DNA from: Rhodanobacteraceae bacterium
GTDB lineage: Bacteria; Pseudomonadota; Gammaproteobacteria; Xanthomonadales; Xanthomonadaceae
Direction: 5' to 3'
DNA: 64,000 bases
NCBI GenBank assembly: GCA_024233975.1
Contig: JACKOX010000009.1
Coordinates: 62,001 to 126,000 of the forward strand
Positions 36,065 to 44,691 of this stretch are shown one piece after another. How positions within the stretch are numbered: the stretch's first letter is position 1; every line of letters starts with the position of its first letter. The notes under the pieces are model-generated. The model was not told where the DNA came from. It did no database searches and saw only the letters and a program-made list of their open reading frames with translations. Position numbers and translations under genes: made by a program.

Positions 36065-36475
36065 ATTGGTGTCCGGGGTGCGCCATAGCACTTCAGACTG
36101 CAGTCGCTCGCCGGGATGGAGCACGATCTCTTTAGACTCGCTGCCATCAAGTCCCCGAAAGTACAGAGCTGCCTTGTCGTCGTAGCAGCCGCCAAGGACG
36201 ATTCGGTTCAGGCGGCCGACGTCGCCATGCAACGCGCCAGCGTGGGCAAACTCTGCGGGAAGTGGCTCGCCACGTTCATCCCAAACGATGAACGCGCCGC
36301 CATAGCTTTCCATCTTCGCGTACATCGCTGACAGATCTGACTGGGAAAGGGCGCGCGCCATCGCTGCACCCTCTGCGCTCGACCGATGACAGGTGCCAAC
36401 GAGCCACGGCGCGAGGAGAATCTCCAGCAGTGCGGCGGCAAGAATCAGACCTGTGATGGCGAAGGCTCTCTTCAC
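35858..36475 (-). CDS. Membrane-anchored protein coupled to a protein kinase gene
   Basis: Up to 205 residues. It starts with GTG overlapping the TGA of the kinase gene (GTGA), so it is very likely translated. Residues 5-27 form a membrane helix; the next 115 or so residues are a soluble domain of unknown family (W-D-E-R-G-E-P-L-P, V-L-G-G-C-Y-D-D-K-A-A-L-Y-F-R-G). The last 60 or so residues are antisense to marC and look like shadow sequence rich in His, Gly and Asp. Either the gene has lost its original stop or a frameshift is present near 36060. Function is unknown. Confidence 0.55.
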   Translation of the reverse strand: MKRAFAITGLILAAALLEILLAPWLVGTCHRSSAEGAAMARALSQSDLSAMYAKMESYGGAFIVWDERGEPLPAEFAHAGALHGDVGRLNRIVLGGCYDDKAALYFRGLDGSESKEIVLHPGERLQSEVLWRTPDTNSASDMTSRPGKEHLQAGDHHLHGDGGEDHAHQALGDGGDAGREVVADHRRGEQRGGQQDEESQQPDGE

Positions 36476-38814
36476 TTCAACGACAACAACCGCTGTTCCA
36501 CTTCAACGAGGTCTGGATGCCCGGCTGGCAGGCGGTCGCGGCGGATGGTCAGGGCCATGTTGAACAGGTATCGCGCTCGCTCGCTGTCGTGCTGGGCGAG
36601 GGCGAGGCGGCCCTGGGCGATGCGGACGCTGGCGGTGATCAGGCCGCGATCGGGGTCGATCTTGTGCGCCCATTGGTCGGCTTCTTCGAGCAGCGGGCCG
36701 GCGTCGTCGGGATGGCCCATGGCGATGTGCAGCTGCGCCAGGTTGATCAGGCCGCGGATCAATTCCGGGTGGCCTTCGGGATAGAGTTCGCGGCGCTGCT
36801 TCAGCGTCGCCTCGCGGATGGCCAGCGCTTCGGCGTAGCGGCCTTGTGCGGCGAGGATCTCGGCACGCAGGCCGAGCGAGTTCATCAGCGTGGAGCGGCC
36901 GGCGTAGCCAAGTCGCTGCTTGATGGCGATGGCCTCATCGATTTCTTTCATCGCCTCGTCATAGCGCTTCTGCCGCTTCAGTGACAGCGTGCGGTTGTGC
37001 AGCGCGATGGCGACTTCGACGGTGTCGGGCTGCGCCACCTGGCGGTGCATGTCGATGGATTTCTGCAGCGTGGCGAGCGCGTCGTCGTCGTGACCAAGTT
37101 CGTACTGCATCAGGCCGACGTTGTTGTAGCTGTCGGCGAGGTCGTAGTCGGGGCCGGTGTCCAGTGCTTCGCGGATGCGCAGCGCGCGTTCCAGCAGCGG
37201 TTCGGCGAGATCGAGGTGCCCGTACAGGCGATGCACGTTGCCGAGGCGATTAAGCGTGTCTGCGACCTCGACGCTGTTCTCGCCAAGTTCGGCTTCGCGG
37301 ATGTGTAGCGCTTCGGTCAGCAATTGAACGGCCTTGTCGTAGGCGCCGATGTTGGCGTAGGACAGGCCGATGACGTGCAGCATGCGTGCGCGCAACAGCG
37401 GTGCGTCCTGCACCTTTTCCGGCAGCGCGGTGGCGGCCTGGTCGAGCAGATCGCGCGCGGTGAGGTCGCGTTTGGCGGATTCGCGCGGGTCGGATACCTG
37501 GAACAGGTCGATCATCGCCTCGGCAACCTGGTTCGCTGCCGTCGCTTCCTGCTCGGCGCGATCACGTTGTGCGGCGATCTGCACGGTCTGCCAGCGGCTG
37601 ACCACGGCGAAGGCGAGCAGCGTGCCCAGCAGCAGCAGCGAGGCGATCACGCCAGCCGGATTGCGCGAAACGAACTTGCCGAGGCGATAGCCGAGGCTGT
37701 CAGGCCGCGCCGACACCGGAAGGCCATCGCGATGGCGGCGCAGGTCGTCGGCCAGCGCATCCACCGAGGCATAGCGACGCTGCGGTTCCTTGCGAAGCGC
37801 CTTGAGCACGATGCGGTCGAGGTCGCCGCGCAGGCGTCGACGCGGCAGGTCGTCGCGCGCCACGCGACTGGGTGCGATGGCCTGCGTGGTGCAGATTCGC
37901 TGCTGCAGCGCCAGCGGCGTGATGCCGGGTTCGGGCGGGAACGGCAGCTGGCCGGCGAGCAGTTCGTAGAGCACGACACCCAGCGAGTAGACGTCGCTTT
38001 GCGTGGACACCGCCTGTCCCTGCAGCTGTTCAGGCGAGGCGTAGACCGGCGTCATCGCACCGGCCACGGTCATCGTGGCTGGCGTGGTGGGTGCGCCTTC
38101 GTCCTCGATCAGTTTGGCGATGCCGAAGTCCAGCAGTTTGACGTTGCCGTCGCCATCGACCAGCACGTTCTCAGGCTTGATGTCGCGATGCACGACGAGA
38201 TGGCGGTGCGCGTAGGCGACGGCATCCAGCAGCTGCTGGAACAGCGCCACCCGAGCCGCAGTGTCGAGTTGCTTCGCATCGGCGAAGCGCGTCAGCGTCT
38301 GGCCTTCGACGTACTCCATCGCCACCCAGGGAGTGCCGTCATCCAGTTCACCGCCGTCGATGAGTTGGGCGATATGCGGATGGCTGAGTCGTGCCAGCAG
38401 GGCGCGTTCGCGGCGCAGGCGCGCGGCGATGCTGTCGTCGTCACCCAGGCGACGCAGCAGCTTGATCGCGACCTGCTGCTGGAAATCGCTGTCCTCGCGC
38501 TCGCCAAGGAAGACCGTGCCCATGCCGCCCTGGCCAAGTCGCCGCAGCAGGCGGAATGGGCCGATCCGTTCGGGCATCTCTTCGGTGTCGCCAAAACGGC
38601 GACGTCCGGCTGCCACCGCGCGGGCCAGTGGATCGGTGGCCGTTCCTGTGTCCGCGTTCGCTCTTGCGTCCTGCGCCAGCATCGCCAGCAGGCGCCGTCG
38701 AAGCGCATCGTCATCGCTGCAGGCCTGTTCGATGAAGTCCGCGCGCTCTTTCTCGGGCTTCTCCAGCGCCTGGTGAAACAGCGCGTCGAGGCGTTCGAAG
38801 TCGATGCGGCTCAT
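36472..38814 (-). CDS. Ser/Thr protein kinase with TPR repeats
   Basis: A 780-residue protein. The N-terminal 80 residues are helical; the PknB-type kinase domain (about 85-360) has the glycine loop G-Q-G-G-M-G-T-V-F, lysine 118, H-R-D-I-K-P-E-N (209-216) and D-F-G (229-231), so it should be active. A membrane helix (about 380-402) and a C-terminal array of TPR repeats (about 440-770) follow. The TPR part is predicted to lie outside the cytoplasm. It overlaps the upstream ECF sigma gene by 4 bases and the downstream small gene by 4 bases. Pairing with an ECF sigma factor is a known theme (ECF43 type), where the kinase may phosphorylate the sigma factor. Confidence 0.93.
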   Translation of the reverse strand: MSRIDFERLDALFHQALEKPEKERADFIEQACSDDDALRRRLLAMLAQDARANADTGTATDPLARAVAAGRRRFGDTEEMPERIGPFRLLRRLGQGGMGTVFLGEREDSDFQQQVAIKLLRRLGDDDSIAARLRRERALLARLSHPHIAQLIDGGELDDGTPWVAMEYVEGQTLTRFADAKQLDTAARVALFQQLLDAVAYAHRHLVVHRDIKPENVLVDGDGNVKLLDFGIAKLIEDEGAPTTPATMTVAGAMTPVYASPEQLQGQAVSTQSDVYSLGVVLYELLAGQLPFPPEPGITPLALQQRICTTQAIAPSRVARDDLPRRRLRGDLDRIVLKALRKEPQRRYASVDALADDLRRHRDGLPVSARPDSLGYRLGKFVSRNPAGVIASLLLLGTLLAFAVVSRWQTVQIAAQRDRAEQEATAANQVAEAMIDLFQVSDPRESAKRDLTARDLLDQAATALPEKVQDAPLLRARMLHVIGLSYANIGAYDKAVQLLTEALHIREAELGENSVEVADTLNRLGNVHRLYGHLDLAEPLLERALRIREALDTGPDYDLADSYNNVGLMQYELGHDDDALATLQKSIDMHRQVAQPDTVEVAIALHNRTLSLKRQKRYDEAMKEIDEAIAIKQRLGYAGRSTLMNSLGLRAEILAAQGRYAEALAIREATLKQRRELYPEGHPELIRGLINLAQLHIAMGHPDDAGPLLEEADQWAHKIDPDRGLITASVRIAQGRLALAQHDSERARYLFNMALTIRRDRLPAGHPDLVEVEQRLLSLK

Positions 38815-39365
38815 GGCGCGCCGTCGTCCAGTTCCGCCAGCAGCCAGGCACGGCCGCTGCGCAGGTCGCGCTTCACCGTGGCTTCGGAGATGGCCAGCGC
38901 TTCGGCCATCTCGGCGTAGTTCATGCCGCCGAAATAGTGCAGTTCCAGCACGTCGGCGACGCGTGCGTGCTCGTCATGCAGTCGCGCCAACGCCGTGTCG
39001 ATGTCGAGCAGGTCGGCGTCGCCAAAGGGGTCGGCGCCAGGCAGGCGCGAATCCAGCGTGACGCGCAACGCGCCGTGATCGCGTTGTGGCCCTTTCAGCG
39101 CGCGCGCCTGATCGACCAGCACATGGCGCATCACCCGCGCCGCCATGCGCAGGAAATGACGACGATCATCGAATCGCGACTCATTGGCCATGCGCAGCCA
39201 GGCCTCGGCCACCAATGCGGTGGGCTGCAACAGGTCGGGCGTGGATTCGGCTCGCAGTCGACGCCGTGCCAGTGACTTCAGCTCGTCGTAAAGCGCCGCC
39301 CACACCTGCGGGTCCGCGCCCTGCGGCGCGTCGTTGCGGGCCTTGTCGTCCTGCGCTGGGGTCAC
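38811..39365 (-). CDS. ECF sigma factor linked to a Ser/Thr kinase
   Basis: A 184-residue sigma-70 family factor of the ECF type. It shows region 2 (E-L-K-S-L-A-R-R-R-L-R, then A-R-V-M-R-H-V-L-V-D-Q-A-R) and a region 4 helix-turn-helix (H-Y-F-G-G-M-N-Y-A-E-M-A-E-A-L-A-I-S-E-A-T-V-K-R-D-L). It resembles the group often annotated sigma-70-X6/ECF43. No anti-sigma gene is present; a kinase follows instead (ATGA overlap). GTG 39365 is the likely start, with GGGAG upstream; the frame is open much farther, but only as antisense of the giant secreted gene. Confidence 0.88.
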   Translation of the reverse strand: MTPAQDDKARNDAPQGADPQVWAALYDELKSLARRRLRAESTPDLLQPTALVAEAWLRMANESRFDDRRHFLRMAARVMRHVLVDQARALKGPQRDHGALRVTLDSRLPGADPFGDADLLDIDTALARLHDEHARVADVLELHYFGGMNYAEMAEALAISEATVKRDLRSGRAWLLAELDDGAP

Positions 39366-39449
39366 GGTGACTCCCGTTTTCGAGCGTCGATGACCCGATT
39401 CTGCCGCAACTCCCGCCTCACCCCACAGGATCGCCACGAAATCGCCACC

Positions 39450-42400
39450 ATGAACGTCGCCAACCATCGCCTGCCGCTTGCCGCCATCATTGCCACGCTG
39501 CTGTTCAGCAGCGCGCCATCGTCCGCCGATGTTGGCGACAATCCCGGCTACCAGCAGGCCTATACCGACTGGGCGGCCGCACACCTCGCGCTGCTGCCGA
39601 CCTCCTTCCTGCCGGGTCCGTTCGGCACCGCCGCCGACCTCGCCACCATCGGCATCGACATCCGCCTGCGCTACCTGCCGGCGAAGTTCATTGCGCCCAC
39701 TCCGTCGCCGGTCACGCCCAATGCGCAGGGTGGCTGCCGCTTCGAATTCACCCTGCCGCAGAAGAAAGCGAGCTACGGCAACCTGTTCAACCTCTGGGAC
39801 ATCCAGCCGCTGCCGACCAACTGGGGCGCCTTCGGTACGCCGCTGGTGGCGCATGGCAACAGTCAGGTCGACGTGTCGGTGGACTCGCCCTACCTCGACA
39901 CCTGGTCGGCGTCGCAGCGACGGGTCAGCTTTCCCTCCGGCGTGCATCACCTCGACTGGCTGGCGGAAACCCAGCTCGATCCGATCTTCGATGTCGCCAT
40001 TCCGACGGTGCTGTTTGTCTACAACGCCGAGCTGAAGTACGGCGAGGCGATCACCAAGACCGAACCCAAGAGCGCGGCGCGCGCCGCCGCCATCGGCAAG
40101 GAATTCCTGAAGAACGCCGCGATATCCGCCGGCGTGATCGGTGCCGACGCATTGGCCGACAACCCAACCATCGGCACCGCCAGGCACGAGCAGCAGAGCA
40201 ACTTCACCGTCTACGACATCAATCCACCGACGATCAGCACCAGTGCGCCGAATCCATCAACTCTGGAAGCCACGCGCTTTGGCGGAGAGAAGTGGTACGA
40301 CCATTTCGCCGACTTCCGCGCCACCATCACCGCCGGCGATCCCTGCGGATTGACGCCGACGGTGGGCAACGACGCCCCGGACTTCCTGCCCATCGGCACC
40401 ACGGTGGTGACCTGGACGGCCAGCGACATCGGTCCGCTGGGCGCCGGCAATCCTGGCATTGCCAGCGTGCAGCAGACCATCACCGTCGCGGACACGCTGG
40501 CGCCGATCCTGCTGGCACCGCCGAGCCAGGTGATCGAGTCGAGTACGCCGCCGTTGCTGGGCGACGTGCCAATCGGTAGCGCTGCGGTATTCGACCTCGC
40601 CGATCCGGATCCGGCACTCAGCTCGATCACGCCCGCCAGCTTCCCGGTTGATGCCCGCACCGAAGTGCAGTGGACGGCAACCGATGACAGTGGCAACAGC
40701 AGCCACAAATCGCAGTGGATCACCGTGAAGACACCGGGAACCAACACGCCGCCGAGCGTGCAGAACGTTTCCGGCACCACGTTGACAAGTCAGCCCATCG
40801 ATCTGGTGCTGTCCGGTTCCGATGGCGACTTGCTCTCCGGGCGCTTCGATCCGCTGAATTTCCGCATCAGCCAACAGCCAGCGCACGGCTTCTTCGTCGC
40901 GCCCCTGCGGCCATACTTCATCGAGGATTTCCGGGTGAAGCCGGACAATGAGGTTGGCGACATCCTCAACTATTCCAGCACCACAGCGGCGGATCTCGAT
41001 GATGCTTTCTGTCATGCGGCGTCGCCGCGTCCGGTGCCGGTGGACTTTCCCTACGAGGCAAAATTCGTGCATCTACGCGACGACGACGTGGCCTATGTGC
41101 TGGACAAGGCGTGGCGCTGCACAAATGGCTATCCGGTGACCGATCCGCGCATTTCGATGTGGGACGCGGATGGCGCGCTGCTGACCAGCACGCCGGCCAG
41201 CTTCGGCTTCAGTGACATCAACCGCGTGACCGTGGACAGCGGCGGCGGCGTGCAGGCGGTGGCGCCGGCCAGCAACAACGAATGGCTGGTGCTGCGCCGC
41301 TATACGGCCGACCTGTCCAGCTTCCAGTCCTGGGAGCTGCGCGACAAGGCGCCGCTCAACCGCACCATGAAGCACATCGCGGCGACCTACGACCCGAGTA
41401 CCGGCATCATCTACGCCACCGACAAGCAGTACCTCTACGCTTACGACGGCAACAGCGGCGGCACGCAGCCGCCGTATATCGGCGCGCTGAATGGCGGCGC
41501 CGGCTTCCTGTCGGCGGTATCCAGTGCGGCGGGCAGCAGCACGGCCGGCTTCACCATGGAGATCGACAGCACGGGCGCGCTGTACATCCCTGATCCCGGC
41601 ACCGACCGCATCTACAAGTTCGCGCCTTCGGACTACGACGGCGTGACCTTCACGCCCGGCGCGCTGGTCGGCTGGATGGGGCGCTGCGACAGCGGCCCGA
41701 ACTGCGACGACGCCAACGGCCGCAGCTTCGGCTATAGCTGCACGGACGCCACCTGCAGCGTGGCGACGACCAGCGGCAGCGCGCCGGGGCAGTTCGACAC
41801 GCCGCTGGGCATGGCGCTGGATCCCAAGGACATGCTCTACGTCACCGACTACGAAAACTACCGCGTGCAGCGCTTCACGCCGCTGGGCGACTTCGCCGGA
41901 CAGGCAGCGTCGACCTGTGATGGCGGCTGCTTTGTGCTCGGTGACATGGGCAAGCCCACCGACATCAGCGTCAACGCCAGCAAGTTCCATGTGTTGGATC
42001 GCGAGTATTCGCTGCTGCACGTATTCGAGACCGCGCCATTCAAGGACATCACCGAGAGCAGCGTCACCGTCGCTTATGCATCGGACAACGACTTTCAGGG
42101 CACCGACAGTTTCCAGTTCCGCGCCAATGACGGTCTGGTCGACAGCAACACCGGCACGGCGAGCATCACCGTCAATCGCAATTTCCGCGCGCCGGAAGCG
42201 CACGATGCCAGTCATTCGCTGGACGAGGATGCGGCGCTTGATTTCGTGCTCGACGCCAGCGATCCCGACGGCATCACCGGTGTCGACTTCAACGGTCTCG
42301 ACACGTTGACTTACAGCATCGTGCAGCTGCCGGAACACGGCACGCTGAGCGGCAGCGGCGCCAATCGCCACTACACGCCGGATGCGGACTACAGCGGTGA

Positions 42401-43304
42401 CGACGCCATCGCCTTCCGGGTCAACGACGGCCGGTTCGACTCTAATATCGCCGTGGTCACGCTGACGGTGAATCCGGTGAACGATCCGCCGGTGGTGCGC
42501 TTCACCAATCAGAACTCGCGCATCGTGCCGAAGAAGGTCTGGCCATTGCTGCGCGGCAAGATTGCCGGTAGTGCGCTGCAGGCGGGGCGCGGCTTCCCGT
42601 TCCCGCTGCTGGCCGAATACGACGATCCGGACATCGGGCAGCCGCATTTCGTGCAGATCGCCTGGGGCGACGGCAGCAGCCAGTCCAGCAACGACGTGAC
42701 GCCGATGGACCCGAACGCCGATCCGAAGCCACCGGTGATCACGCCGACGCACGATGGCCTGGGCCAGGTGGTGGCCGAGCACATCTATACCGACCTTGGT
42801 AGCAGGACCATCGACGTCACCCTGCTCGATGGCAGCGGCACCGACGGAAATGTGCAGACGACGGTGGAGGTGATCGACATGATCGACCTCACCATTGAAG
42901 AAACGCCGGCCAGTCCGGACCTGCCGCCGCCGGGCTCGCAGGTGACCATGCTGTTCGACGTCGGCAACGCCACGCCGCAGGGCGGCGTCAGCGGCATCAA
43001 CGCCACCGGCGTGCGTTTCGAGGGCACCTTGCCAGCGGGCGTGGTGCTGGTCGGCGTGACACCGGGCAAAGGCAGCTGCAGCCACGTCGATCCGGTCACT
43101 ACCTGCGACATCGGCACGCTGACGCCGGGCGAAACCACCCAGATCAGCATCACTGTGCAGGCGGCAGTGGCCTTCGATCCCGACGAAAACCCGTACTACG
43201 CCGATGTCGATGGCGTGGAGCCGGATGCCGGTGGCGACAACCTGCTGTCGGTCGCCATCCCGGTGCAGAGCTTCCGCATCTTCGAGGACAGCTTCGGTGA
43301 ATAG
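39450..43304 (+). CDS. Giant secreted multi-domain protein
   Basis: A 1284-residue protein with a signal peptide (cleavage after S-S-A, about residue 27). In order: a unique N-terminal part; an HYR-like region (about 317-430); an NHL/beta-propeller-like region with repeats of I-Y-A-T-D and L-Y-V-T-D-Y-E-N-Y-R-V-Q-R-F (about 640-860); cadherin-like segments ending V-N-P-V-N-D-P-P (about 870-1013); a PKD-like region with W-G-D-G (about 1050-1143); a DUF11-like repeat (about 1147-1250); and a tail reading F-R-I-F-E-D-S-F-G-E. Such proteins act at the cell surface. It is divergent from the ECF/kinase operon and could be its target. Confidence 0.82.
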   Translation: MNVANHRLPLAAIIATLLFSSAPSSADVGDNPGYQQAYTDWAAAHLALLPTSFLPGPFGTAADLATIGIDIRLRYLPAKFIAPTPSPVTPNAQGGCRFEFTLPQKKASYGNLFNLWDIQPLPTNWGAFGTPLVAHGNSQVDVSVDSPYLDTWSASQRRVSFPSGVHHLDWLAETQLDPIFDVAIPTVLFVYNAELKYGEAITKTEPKSAARAAAIGKEFLKNAAISAGVIGADALADNPTIGTARHEQQSNFTVYDINPPTISTSAPNPSTLEATRFGGEKWYDHFADFRATITAGDPCGLTPTVGNDAPDFLPIGTTVVTWTASDIGPLGAGNPGIASVQQTITVADTLAPILLAPPSQVIESSTPPLLGDVPIGSAAVFDLADPDPALSSITPASFPVDARTEVQWTATDDSGNSSHKSQWITVKTPGTNTPPSVQNVSGTTLTSQPIDLVLSGSDGDLLSGRFDPLNFRISQQPAHGFFVAPLRPYFIEDFRVKPDNEVGDILNYSSTTAADLDDAFCHAASPRPVPVDFPYEAKFVHLRDDDVAYVLDKAWRCTNGYPVTDPRISMWDADGALLTSTPASFGFSDINRVTVDSGGGVQAVAPASNNEWLVLRRYTADLSSFQSWELRDKAPLNRTMKHIAATYDPSTGIIYATDKQYLYAYDGNSGGTQPPYIGALNGGAGFLSAVSSAAGSSTAGFTMEIDSTGALYIPDPGTDRIYKFAPSDYDGVTFTPGALVGWMGRCDSGPNCDDANGRSFGYSCTDATCSVATTSGSAPGQFDTPLGMALDPKDMLYVTDYENYRVQRFTPLGDFAGQAASTCDGGCFVLGDMGKPTDISVNASKFHVLDREYSLLHVFETAPFKDITESSVTVAYASDNDFQGTDSFQFRANDGLVDSNTGTASITVNRNFRAPEAHDASHSLDEDAALDFVLDASDPDGITGVDFNGLDTLTYSIVQLPEHGTLSGSGANRHYTPDADYSGDDAIAFRVNDGRFDSNIAVVTLTVNPVNDPPVVRFTNQNSRIVPKKVWPLLRGKIAGSALQAGRGFPFPLLAEYDDPDIGQPHFVQIAWGDGSSQSSNDVTPMDPNADPKPPVITPTHDGLGQVVAEHIYTDLGSRTIDVTLLDGSGTDGNVQTTVEVIDMIDLTIEETPASPDLPPPGSQVTMLFDVGNATPQGGVSGINATGVRFEGTLPAGVVLVGVTPGKGSCSHVDPVTTCDIGTLTPGETTQISITVQAAVAFDPDENPYYADVDGVEPDAGGDNLLSVAIPVQSFRIFEDSFGE

Positions 43305-43346
43305 CGACAGCCAATCTGTGCGACCTTTCGGGAATCTTTGCGTGGC

Positions 43347-43360
43347 TTGACCTGGCTCAA
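43347..43360 (+). promoter_or_regulatory. FNR/DNR-type box before the porin gene
   Basis: TTGACCTGGCTCAA, an inverted repeat of TTGA with TCAA around six bases. Its centre is 73.5 bases before the A of the start codon; a class II promoter would start transcription at about 43395. Confidence 0.6.
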
Positions 43361-43426
43361 TGCGGGTTTCCGGGCGTGCGCCGACCATGCCAGGCAACGG
43401 GCGGAGCCCTTCTGGAGAGCATGGTC

Positions 43427-44617
43427 ATGAACACGGAAACGCGATGCCGGCCATGGTGTCGGCAGCTGCTCGCCGCGGCGGTCGCACTGTCGCTGTCGCC
43501 CACGCTGGCCTTTGCCGGTGACTTCAGCGCCAGCGTGGATGCACGCTATCGCTACGAGCATGTCGATGACGATGCTTTCGCCAACAGCGCCGACGCACAC
43601 ACGCTGCGCCTTCGCGTCGGCGGCATTTGGCAGTGGTCGCCGCAGTGGTCGTTGCATGGCACGCTGGAGCAGACCAGCAACCTGAATGACGGCTTCAACA
43701 GCACGCGCAATGGCGAGACGAGCTATCCCGTCGTTGCCGATCCACGCAGCACCGAGCGGGACGAGCTGTTCGTCGCCTACGGCAGCGAGCGACTGCAGGC
43801 GCGCCTCGGACGACAGGTGATCAACCTCGACAACCAGCGCTACATCGGCGCCGTGGGCTGGCGGCAGAACCGGCAGAGCTTCGACGGCATCGCGCTGGAT
43901 TACGACGTCGGCGAGCAGCGGCAGCTGAGTTATCGCTATCTCAGCCGCGTGATCCGCGTGTTTGGCGAGCATCATCCCAACGACGTGCTGGCCCATCGCG
44001 ATCTCGATGGCCATCTGTTCCATTTCAGTCATCCCGCCTTTGATGGCCGGCTGGTCGAATACGTCTATCGCGTCGAGGACCACGATGTCGCCACCGATTC
44101 CAATACGACGGTCGGCCTGCGCTACACGCGGGATGCGAAAGCGGTGGGCAACTGGTCGCTGGGCCTTGATCTGGCGCGGCAGCAGGCGAACGCCGACAAT
44201 CCGCTGGACGGCAGCGCGACCTATTGGCGCATCGAGCCCGGCTATCGCTTCGAAGCCATCTCGCTGCAGGGTGGCTGGGAACGTCTCGGCGGCGATGGCG
44301 GCTACAGCTTCCGCACGCCGCTGGCGACAGGTCATGCCTTCAACGGCTGGGCCGACCGCTTCCTTGCCACGCCGCTGGACGGGCTCGATGACCGCTTCAT
44401 CGGCGTCAACGGCAAGCTGGGTGAATCCACCTGGTCGGCCACCGCGCACCGCTTCGACGCCGTACACGGCGATGCGCGCTTTGGCGACGAACTGGATCTG
44501 TCGCTGGCACGCGATCTCGGGCATGGTTTCAAGGGGCTGCTGAAGCTTGCCGACTTCCGCGGCGACGCGCTACCCGATGTGCGCAAGCTGTGGTTGCAGA
44601 TCGACTATCACTACTGA
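43427..44617 (+). CDS. Alginate-export-type outer-membrane porin
   Basis: A 396-residue protein with a signal peptide (cleavage near residue 30, A-F-A-G-D). It then alternates polar and hydrophobic residues as in a beta barrel and ends with Q-I-D-Y-H-Y, an aromatic C-terminal residue typical of outer-membrane proteins. The region D-E-L-F-V-A-Y-G-S-x-R-L-Q-A-R-L-G-R-Q fits the alginate-export (AlgE-like) family. No alginate genes are nearby; it is placed beside nirK genes and has an FNR-type box, so anion or other small-molecule passage during anaerobic growth is an inference. ATG 43427 has GGAGAG upstream. Confidence 0.8.
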   Translation: MNTETRCRPWCRQLLAAAVALSLSPTLAFAGDFSASVDARYRYEHVDDDAFANSADAHTLRLRVGGIWQWSPQWSLHGTLEQTSNLNDGFNSTRNGETSYPVVADPRSTERDELFVAYGSERLQARLGRQVINLDNQRYIGAVGWRQNRQSFDGIALDYDVGEQRQLSYRYLSRVIRVFGEHHPNDVLAHRDLDGHLFHFSHPAFDGRLVEYVYRVEDHDVATDSNTTVGLRYTRDAKAVGNWSLGLDLARQQANADNPLDGSATYWRIEPGYRFEAISLQGGWERLGGDGGYSFRTPLATGHAFNGWADRFLATPLDGLDDRFIGVNGKLGESTWSATAHRFDAVHGDARFGDELDLSLARDLGHGFKGLLKLADFRGDALPDVRKLWLQIDYHY

Positions 44618-44638
44618 GTGATGATCAGTGCGGACACG

Positions 44639-44665
44639 AAAAGGCCCGATATCACCGGGCCTTTT
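44639..44665. terminator. Bidirectional terminator
   Basis: AAAAGGCCCG, 7-base loop, CGGGCCTTTT: a perfect 10-bp stem with T runs on both strands, between the convergent porin and SCO genes. Confidence 0.9.
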
Positions 44666-44691
44666 CTGTTTGCGCCTGATTGGATAGCGCG

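Noticed and set aside
35858..36475. Pseudogene call for the gene after the kinase
   Set aside because: The GTGA overlap with the kinase and a coherent N-terminal 140 residues argue for a real gene; only its tail is doubtful.
41073..43397. A 774-codon open frame on the minus strand
   Set aside because: Antisense to the giant secreted gene and the start of the porin gene; composition and lack of motifs mark it as a shadow.
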